Source: Myoxocephalus aenaeus
Lineage: Eukaryota > Chordata > Actinopteri > Perciformes > Cottidae
Assembly: GCA_038501785.1 (NCBI GenBank)
Contig: JBAMJR010000152.1
Location: 610,001 to 674,000 of the forward strand
DNA: 64,000 nt
Reading direction: 5' to 3'
The translations under genes were made by a program, and so were the position numbers. This document shows positions 55,316-64,000 of this stretch, in pieces (the stretch's first letter is position 1; each line of letters opens with the position of its first letter). The notes under the pieces were generated by a model that was not told where the DNA came from, searched no databases, and saw nothing but the letters and a program-made list of their open reading frames with translations.

Positions 55316-57398
55316 CCGTTCTATTATTCTGTTCTATTATTAATTATACTTATGTCACCTAAGTGTTAACACCTTTTGTTGTTCATTTTGGGGGGCTTGT
55401 TTGCAAGAGGCTGGCCTGTACCATATATCAGTTACAAATATATGCACTTTTTCTGCACAATTTTACCCCATCATCAATTCAAGTAATAAAACAATGTGAG
55501 ACGATGGATCCACTGGTTGAACTGGTCCGACCCTTAAACATACACAACGTGCCACAAAGGGCCGCAAGTAGATTTGGTTTTAAAGGGCTCGAAAAAAGGT
55601 TGAGGACAAGGTTGCCATGCTTTCTTTTTTTAATATTTTACTTTACTGTCAGGCTGCTTGTGATGTAACGTCTCAGCAGTGTCACCCAGAAGACATATTC
55701 CTGCACATTATGATGATCAAAGCCATACAGGCCGAGGTTCATCGTCCCACTCAGGAGGACTCGGAGGCCATTTTTCATCCGGACCACTGTGATGTTTCAG
55801 TGCGAGGTGGGCGCCCTTTTCGCTGATTTACTGAAATCCGTCCGCGTCTCATGCAGTTCAAAGTCCTGTAAACGAATAATCCATCACTCTGACCTCGGGG
55901 GCGTAAACAGCATCACTGATGCGTTGCAGGGGATCCAGAGTGAGTAATGGCACCGAGCCGCGGGCGGACGACCTTTTAAACGCGCGGTCCGACCGCCGAT
56001 ATGGACGATTAGAAATATGGATCCAGGTGGGCTGTGAATATGGATGTGATCGGAGCTCTGATTACATTTGAAAGCCGGGGAGGTGAAAGCCGTGACTACG
56101 CAGACGTGGTGTAAAGGTTGCGGTGAACGTAATCGCGGTGACAGTTGTGATTGTGCGTTAACGGTGTGGGCGGGCGGGGATGTGGAGGGGTTTGATCTCC
56201 GACGCCGATACGAGGGTTTCAAGTTGCCACAGAGATGAATTCATTCATATTTTCTGAGCGCGGGGGAATTAATCACTCTGGCTGTAACTCATGATGAATA
56301 TGGATGTAAATAAGAACACATGCAGCGTAGGTGGTGATTACGACAAAGCAAGATGATTAATTAGTAAAATATTATTTTTCTGACTCACAAAAAAAGAAAA
56401 ATACTTCCATATCTCTTGACAATAGCAAATAAACAATCGGAGAAGGGAACAATTCTGTTCTCATAAAAATACCATCCTAATCTCATGGGAAGGCGTATGA
56501 ATAGCACGACACTTTAAGGACATTTCGTGTCGTGGCTTTTCACGATTTAAATACGTTTTTATTTTAAATTTTTGGGGCGTTTCGAGGTCCTGCGATCTCA
56601 TTGGTCCTCAGACTCGTCTGAAAGCACGTCAGATGACACATGCAGAAGGAGACGGTCATTTACCTACCAAGCTTGTTATGGTACGAGCAAGAGTCAGGTC
56701 AAAGTAGGTAATTTTTCAATTTCTGAACCGAAAAACACGTTTTTTGGACTGAAAATGCTTCAAAACTTGTCAATGCTTGTGTTTATTGTGATTATTATTT
56801 CATTTAGATGCTTTAGGTCTTAATCTTTCTAAAGAGGTGCAGTATTACTCTGGGGGATGATGGGAAGGCACCGAACAATACAATAAAAATAAAAACTTGG
56901 GGAGCAATCGAGGAGTAATTTTTTGCTCAGACTCTTGACTTTTGATCATATTTATGCAGAAAATAAGTAAAATCATAATTTTTTTAAAGGCAAGGATCAA
57001 GGATCAAGGACAATAGGGTCTGGTATTCATATCAAGGTCATATGAGCTGTAGAACACCTAGGGGACCCGAGGGCTTATAAACGTTAACGTGAAACAGCCG
57101 TTGTAAAGTTTATGGAAACATCACGGTTGGGCTTAAAATAAGTCCATAAATTAAGAAAAAGTAAAACAATGTAACATAAGAATGGAAAACATCACTTCAA
57201 AGTAACTCAACAACAGTTAGGGACATGAACACTGGTCTCCCAGATGAAAGTCCTGTGTTTGTTTGACCCACCCGGCCACCATACATTGTGTTTCCCTCAC
57301 TTTTAATACTAGATCACTTGCTCTGACCGAAGCATATTCACACGTATGTGTTTACACTGCAGTCAGTGTATACTACGGGACGTGAAATTACAAAAAAA

Positions 57399-57766
57399 AG
57401 TACCACTTTATAATAACTAGACGCTATTTAGCATTAGTAAAGCATGAACAGACACTTAATTCATAATTTATAAAGCATTGTTCCAACATGAGCACTCATT
57501 AGTAACTCATTAGTATGCAATTCATAAACAGTTATAAATGTTTTATTCTTGATTAATAAGCTTGACTATTATGCGTTTCATGATTTGGTTTTCATACTTT
57601 ATAAATGATGGATTCCCCATTTGTAAATGAAGTAATATATATTACAAACCAATTAAGTAATGTATGTTGCAAACCAATTATTAACAACGCTTTATAAATG
57701 ATGAATTAAGTGTTTACTCATGCTTTACTAATGCTAAATAGTGCGTAGTTATTATAAAGTGCTACT
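57399..57766. mobile_element. MITE with about 75-bp inverted repeats
   Basis: The left arm starts CCACTTTATAATAACTAGAC and the right arm ends TAGTTATTATAAAGTGC, both flanked by TA. The arms also match through CTATTTAGCATTAGTAAAGC/GCTTTACTAATGCTAAATAG and CACTTAATTCAT. It is non-coding and about 365 bp, consistent with a Tc1/mariner-type derivative. Confidence 0.85.
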
Positions 57767-58377
57767 GAAAAAGCAAGACATTGTTGTGACATTCATGCAA
57801 ACAGACAATGCTCGTCTATAAAACAATCACAAGCAAAAGTTGGGACTCAGACATTATATTTAAATGACATCGCTGGCAATGCAGATTTAGACGGAAGGGA
57901 AATAAGCGAGAGACAAGACAAAATAAAGTTGCTGTTCCTTATTTGGTGGATTAAAGCTGTTGCCAAATATCGATGGATTTATACACGTTATCGAAGCTAA
58001 CTAGCAGCGGGTCCACGCCTCGAGCTTTATATTTAATTCCCATAAACACCCTCCTAGCCCACTCTCTTGTATGCAGGTGGCCTCCCTACCAGCTCGTTCT
58101 GGTCTCCCTCGTCTCAGTGAGTCTCATCACATCAAATTCGACGAAGCGGACGAGCAACAAGCAGCTCGAGCCTCGCACATCTATTTCTTTAATCAACCGT
58201 TAAACTCATCTGGTTGATGTTGTTTGATTCTTGCTTGGCGTTTAAGTGAGAATCAAACCTGCACAGCAACTCCAATCCACTGTTTTACTTTATGTAGTGG
58301 GGAATGCTCCCCAGAGAAGGGAGAGTAGGGTTTTGAACGCAGCCCTGGAGCTGGCTCCTCCCCCAATCAGCGGCAAT

Positions 58378-58413
58378 ACTACTACTTACCCCATATGTGG
58401 GGTAAGTAGTAGT
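58378..58413. repeat. Perfect 16-bp-arm palindrome
   Basis: ACTACTACTTACCCCA, loop TATG, then TGGGGTAAGTAGTAGT. The arms match completely. Confidence 0.95.
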
Positions 58414-58494
58414 CAGAATCTTAATTTTTTTATTTTGCTGCATGGTGTTACCCTTTTAATCTCTTTTTATCATTTGTAGGTTCACCTGCTGCTG

Positions 58495-58600
58495 TTTTGC
58501 CTGCGCCCATTTAGTCTGTTTTGCCACGCCCATTTAGTCTTTTTTGTCAGGCCCATTTTGTCTGTTTTTCCACGCTCATTTTGTCTGTTTTGCACGGTTT
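58495..58600. repeat. Four tandem units of 22-25 bp
   Basis: Units read CGCCCATTTAGTCTGTTTT, with variants (GGCCCATTTTGTCTG, CGCTCATTTTGTCTG). Confidence 0.85.
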
Positions 58601-59299
58601 GGCCGTGATAACTTTGTTCTGCATGTTTTAGCTTTTAGTTGTTTGTTGTTGATTATTTTCTTTGATTACTTTAATAAACTTCTGGTTGATTTTATAAAAC
58701 ACGTCTCTGGCCAAATATCGGTAATGAATCTGTGTCCTTAACTTCTAAAACTGTATCTTAGGGTTGTTAAAAACGTATATGATATACTTCTTGGGGTGCA
58801 AGTCCCCAGGTTGCGTTGTCACATTTAGGAGGCATTTAAGTTTTCGATCCAGACTGTCTGGTTCGAATGCTTTAAGATATTTGTGAAATTTAATATATCA
58901 AATTCCGACTACGTGGCAACGGCGGTTGAGGTGAACTGAAACGTCACAATGTGCCGTCGCTGCACACCGTGAAGCTTCACACTGAAGGAAACCAAAGGGA
59001 CGAGAAAGGGGGGGAAGATTACGACAGCTTCCTCTGGCCGGAGAGTTCAATCACAGCTGTTTTCTTTTCCTCTCCAAAGCTTCAATTTGTCACTCTGTAT
59101 GTGGAGAGAATTCCTCACCAATGTCCACATGGCTCCTGAATTTCAATCACGGCGTCTGGGGTTACGGTGGAGGTCACAGGGGTCGGGTGCTTCTTATCGC
59201 CGCAACCAAACTGTGATATTAGTGTTGCTAAAAAAATTATTCACCATCTGGCCTGCTGCCGCGTTAAACTCTCTATATATTTTTTTATATAATTTGCGT

Positions 59300-62200
59300 T
59301 GCATTTAATCAAGGCTGCAGTCTCACAGGGCTCCAACGACGCCTACATGATAAACGAATAATTGAAAACAAGGATATAGCAAAAACCAAAACTCTGCCCT
59401 GTGGGGAAATTAAACTTCAGCCGTCAGCTGAGCTTGTGTGTGAACACACAAATTAATACAGAAAAACACATCTTAGGTTACCGTAAATAAATCTTTATGG
59501 ATAATACATTATTCATGTTCCTTTTAGCAAACGTTTAACTGGCTTTAAATTAAGGCTGCAAACCGTTTCTCTTGCCACGTCGTTGGGAGAATACGTTGCT
59601 CTTTTATAGCCTCTGAAGACACTAATGACTCATGCAACACTTGACCATAATCTACTTTACTCTTAAATCCCACTGTCACAACAGAACACAAACAAACATG
59701 TTTACGTCAGAGATTTGCAGTCATATTTACAGAGTTTATTCCATTTGTGGGCTTAATAAAACTGCGTTCTGAGCGTATTTATCAGGTACCAACACACACA
59801 CCAGATGCCCCGGTAATGCCGTCTATCCGCATCCTGCCAGGCGCACTGTCAAAGCATCTTTGTGCCTCTGCCTGTCACCTTGATTACAGGTAATCCGAAG
59901 CTAAATTGAACAATACGGATGCTGCTGCTGGCATGAGTATCATACGTGACGTGGCAAAACCTTTCTAATCTCATGAAATTGGTGTGCAAAAATATATATA
60001 TAAATAAAAGACGAACCTGAAGAGAGGCAAAGTGACAACATCAACAACGGCAAGTGGAAGATGGAGACGAGGGAGAAAGAAACAGACAGTAATTGGAGAG
60101 GGAGATGAGAAGGAGGCCCCCGCTGAGCAGAAAATAGCTTCACCATCTCCACGTGTGAGATAACAACAAATAGGTGGCTTCTGTAAATGTCAGCCTGTAG
60201 GTGTGTGTGTGTAATGGAGAGGTGTGCCACTGGGTAAATGAGAGACTTTAGCTGGAGAAAGCATCATGATCGCGACTGTAATGGGGCGGCTCAGGTGATA
60301 CTGTGAAAATGGAGACTTCCTGCAGGGATAATTATACATGATTGAAAACAAGGGGCCACTTTAAAAGCTTGAGTTGGGGCACGTTGCATATCGCCTCGGG
60401 GCACAAGTCATTTATGGCAAACATGAGAACATTGGCAATCGGGCACCTGGAGGCATCTTTTCTGGATTGCATTACATTATTAGAGAGCTGATGGTTTTAA
60501 ATGAGCCGAGGCTGCAAACAAGAAAGTGGTGCCTTTTTTCTTTTGAAAAGGACTTATCCTTTTCAAGGATGCCATTTTTAAATTGATCCAAAAACAACAC
60601 TATATTTTTTGTTGTGTTGCCATGTCTAATACAGCCTAGGACTAATGATCCAGTTATTTATCATGAGGAACGGCAAACACACAGAACAACATATCGTCAT
60701 ACACAAATATGCTTTTTTTTATGTTAATGTATTATAAAGTTTTTAAAACCTGGCAAAAAGTTGTAAGATTGAGATTGACAAACTAATGCAATTTTTATTT
60801 ATTTAATCAGATCAGTGCATCCATTTTGATTAATTATTTTTCTTCTTCTTCTTCTTCTTCTTCTTCTTCTTCTTCTTCTTCTTCTTCTTCTTCTTCTTCT
60901 TCTCTTTTAAATTATTTTTTTACTTTTATTTGTATTTCCTCATATTTTTTCCTTTACTTTGTTTGTTTGCTTTACTTTCCTGTTACTTTTTGATCAACAC
61001 ATACACAACAAAAATAACAAAATACTTGTATATCATATTGTGCATACTCACCAATAAAGTAAAAAATAAAATAAAAGATCAGTACATCCAGTGATGCAAC
61101 AATACGGCTCTTTCATGCAGGGTCTGTTATTCTAGGACAATAATATGGTGATAAGGAAGTCCCAAAACTAATGTTTAAGGTCTCAAAGTGCTTGTCAGAT
61201 TGTTGCTGAGACTCAACTCCCAAACACAAACTTTTTTAACCCAAATGATCTTTCCTAAACTAACCAAAATAGTTCACGATCCATCCCGAGACTTAAGTAG
61301 TTTCCTGGGAAGACGAAAGTTTATTTAGAAAGTGTGTCACTGGCTTTCATAGGATATTTTTTTTAATTATACCATACAAACGCTTGTATGAGTAAACTTT
61401 ATATATTTATACTACATTTTTAAGCATTTTAATTCCTTTTAACTACTATCAGGCGGCCGCAACGGCACAACTTTATCATACAATTAATCAACCTTTATTT
61501 CAGACTCAAGGTCCAGATAGTACAAAACATTAAATATAATAAAACACATACAAAAGCACAATTAAGATACATAGACCTACCAATGCCTTATAAATACACA
61601 GCTGTACCAATGTCTCCACAGATGGGACTGGTAGTGTGTATTACTGAACTTTATGTTTGATCAAACCAAGATGATTTCATTTGCAGAGTCATTAACTCCA
61701 CACATAAATGTATACATAAGATGTCTTAAAACAGTTTGGAAGGTATTAACAAACATTTCACTGGCACTCCACCATCTCGGTCTCTTCTCATGAGATAATA
61801 TATAGGTAATATTCTCATGACGTCATTATAAGCTACTTGAAGTCTCTGTAGGCTTAATACATTCTTTCTTTGTTTTATTCATGCTATTTCTGGATAATAT
61901 ACAATAATTATGACGGCCGTGTCCATGATAAAGCTCGTCTGTCGAACGGTATATAAGTTAACTGACTCTTTTCAAAAGGCTGAAGACAAGACAGTTTGTT
62001 GTGCTTGTTATTTTCCCGCTACACATATCCAATCTCCTGTTTGGCAGCACCAGATGTGGTTATTGACAAGTTCATCACGCATGTTACCCATAATCCAACA
62101 GTCGTCGGCGAAACGCTTGTCAGAAGCGTCTGAATCCTCAAAGGTGAAACAGAATCTTCCCAGTCGTAATGATTTTCCGCATGCGGCCACATCGATGGCC

Positions 62201-62990
62201 GCCGCCTGCCTCTGATTGACTGAATCTTCCCAACGGGAAGACAAATCAAAAGAAGATGGAAGAATCAGGAAAAGAGGACGTACAGAGAGGAAGGTAGAAG
62301 CAGCAATTAAAAGTAGGAGACAGATAGTTTAAACGCAGCAGGAAGTTGCCGGCGATATTTATCAGATTGCTCGACGGTCTCGCGGCTTTCGGTTTTGAGA
62401 GCACCTTGAACTCTTCCCACCTCTCCTCCTTAAACGGAGATAACGGCGGTTCTAATCTCTAATGGGAAAAATAACCGGGAGAAACAGAGCTAATCTGTGA
62501 CAGAGCAATAACGGCGAGCGGAGGACAACATTTTAAACATGGCTGCCAGCAGACGAAGTGAATTTTTTTAAGGGATTATCCTCACACTCGTCGCCTTCTC
62601 TCTCTCCAAAAACATGTCCTCTATCTGCCTCCACACAGAGGAGTCGGCGTTGGTCCTGATGCGTATCGGCCATTGCGGCCGAGCCACCTATCCAATAACT
62701 AATCGGTTCTCTCAAAACAGTTTTCAGCCTCACCTTTGCACACTCTTATCAGGCCGGTTGGAGTGGTGTGAGGAAGAGGAAGAGGAAGAGGCTGCAGGCC
62801 TTCCACACGGCCGAATCCAGACGACCTCGACTATTAATTACAATCCGGCTTTAAATCCCTCTCGTGAGCAGGTACACACTTACACCTGGGAGTACAGGAG
62901 TTTGTGCCCTGTTGTTTGCTGATGGCTATATTGTTTACATTTTAAAGTTAAACAACATATTTTTTATGTATTTCTCATAGACTTCTATAC
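59300..62990. other. No gene seen
   Basis: Apart from the TTC array, the sequence is unique and mostly AT-rich. There are GC-richer patches at 59800-60500 and 62000-62900, and a retroposon-like AT tract at 60950-61090. No exon is supported. Confidence 0.45.
60840..60902. repeat. (TTC)n microsatellite
   Basis: About 20 uninterrupted TTC triplets. Confidence 0.97.
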
Positions 62991-63200
62991 CAGTGGTTCT
63001 TAAATGGGGGTCCGTGAGATTTAAAATATATATATTTAAAATGAGCATCCATGTAAAAATGTGTAAGTTCATGAACTACATTTTATTCTATATTAAATCA
63101 GACATGGATGGGTCAGCGCTGTGTATTACATCTTTTTTTAAACCAAAAATGCTTCGCACTGGTTAGGAGTACTTCATTGACAAAAGGTTGAGAACCACTG
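62991..63200. mobile_element. hAT-type MITE (210 bp)
   Basis: The ends are CAGTGGTTCTTAA and TTGAGAACCACTG. The flanking 8 bp are TTCTATAC on the left and AACTATAC on the right, an imperfect target-site duplication of hAT length. No transposase is present. Confidence 0.75.
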
Positions 63201-63361
63201 AACTATACAGTCAGACTTCTTTTTGCAAGAGGAGTGGCCTCCTGCTGGCTATTAGAATAACATCAATTGAGATTTTCTCACATTAAAGGGAAGATGCAGT
63301 TGAAACTGAGCCACTTGACGATATGATTAATTTAGAAAATGACTAATTGGGCCTGTAAGAT

Positions 63362-63703
63362 TACCGTAAAAGTCGGGTTACAAGCCGCTACTACCTTCGG
63401 TGGGTGTCCCCGCTAGTTCCCTGCTGTAGCCAGCTAGCGCTGCTGCTAGTTCCCCGCTAACTTCCGCTAGCTCTCCGCTAGTTCCCCCGACAACCACCGA
63501 AGGTAGCGGGACCAGCCCCGGCTCGACGCCCGACTCGGGCAGTACCAGCAGCAGCGTGGCGCTAGCAGCAGCAACGTGGCGCTAGCAGCAGCAACGTGGC
63601 GCTAGCAGCAGCAACGTGGCGCTAGCAGCAGCGTGGCGCTAGCTTACTACAGCGGGGACACCCACCGAAGGTAGTAGCGGCTTTTAACCCGACTTTTACG
63701 GTA
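63362..63703. mobile_element. TA-flanked foldback/MITE element, copy 4 (342 bp)
   Basis: The ends are TA-CCGTAAAAGTCGGG and CCCGACTTTTACGG-TA. The inverted arms match through GTAGTAGCGG/CCGCTACTAC and the CACCGAAGG block. The core has a 20-bp unit (GCTAGCAGCAGCAACGTGGC) repeated about four times at 63544-63643. Confidence 0.93.
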
Positions 63704-64000
63704 GTCGTCTCCTCTAAAATTGTCAGGGAAAAAGAAAAAAAAACACCTTCTGGAACGCTAATTGATTGTAATGAGCCGTTCATTTGCGGCGTCTGTGTCA
63801 AAAATCATCTCAATCTTTTCTATTAACAAGCCCACACATGAATGAGACGAAGGCGTTCATTAGATCTCTAGATGGATGGAAGAGAAGGAGAGGAGGACTG
63901 ACTCCTACATGCTGTAGGTGGGCGGGTAATTAGCAGGACAAACTCTCCCCAGCATGATTAGCAGCAGTTCACAGCAGAGAGAAGGTTCACTGTTGACCCC

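Overview
The window is nuclear DNA of a bony fish, most likely a percomorph-type teleost. The evidence is intron-split genes with GT-AG junctions, very dense microsatellites, several teleost-type miniature inverted-repeat elements (MITEs) and retroposon tails, and two genes that are neighbours on human 5q32. The species cannot be told from the sequence.

Layout. 1-2296: AT-rich sequence downstream of arsi, including a tandemly duplicated MITE. 2297-11841, minus strand: arsi (arylsulfatase I) in about ten coding exons. It encodes a secretory-pathway sulfatase of roughly 620 residues with the formylglycine motif CTPSR and the other expected metal and substrate residues. Its introns hold a 1-kb 21-bp minisatellite, retroposon fragments and AT-rich palindromes. 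One junction (exon 8 to 9) could not be closed in frame. 11.9-16.5 kb: the intergenic region between two divergent genes, with long CA/TG/TA arrays and two CpG-rich promoter candidates. 16523-29425, plus strand: tcof1 (treacle) in 14 coding exons that join in frame to 793 codons. It has an N-terminal LisH-type segment, an acidic and lysine-rich low-complexity middle, a basic lysine-rich tail, and a 3'UTR intron just after the stop. 31.9-64 kb: about 32 kb with no convincing exon. It is filled with minisatellites, MITEs and patches of unique, moderately GC-rich sequence that could be regulatory.

The two genes act in unrelated processes: lysosomal/ER sulfatase activity, and Pol I transcription with rRNA processing. 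Their head-to-head order, arsi minus and tcof1 plus, matches the human ARSI-TCOF1 order as I know it, and this supports the tcof1 assignment over its paralogue nolc1.

The most unusual structure is a family of four foldback-like elements at 43.6, 45.9, 50.8 and 63.4 kb. Each is 254-342 bp, bounded by TA and by long inverted repeats that start CCGTAAAAGTCGGG. The core is built of GCTAGC and CTG units that has expanded differently in each copy. I do not recognise this family. Other points of note are two splice sites embedded in GT repeats, one in each gene, a minisatellite born inside a tRNA-like retroposon, and the many-exon structure of arsi.
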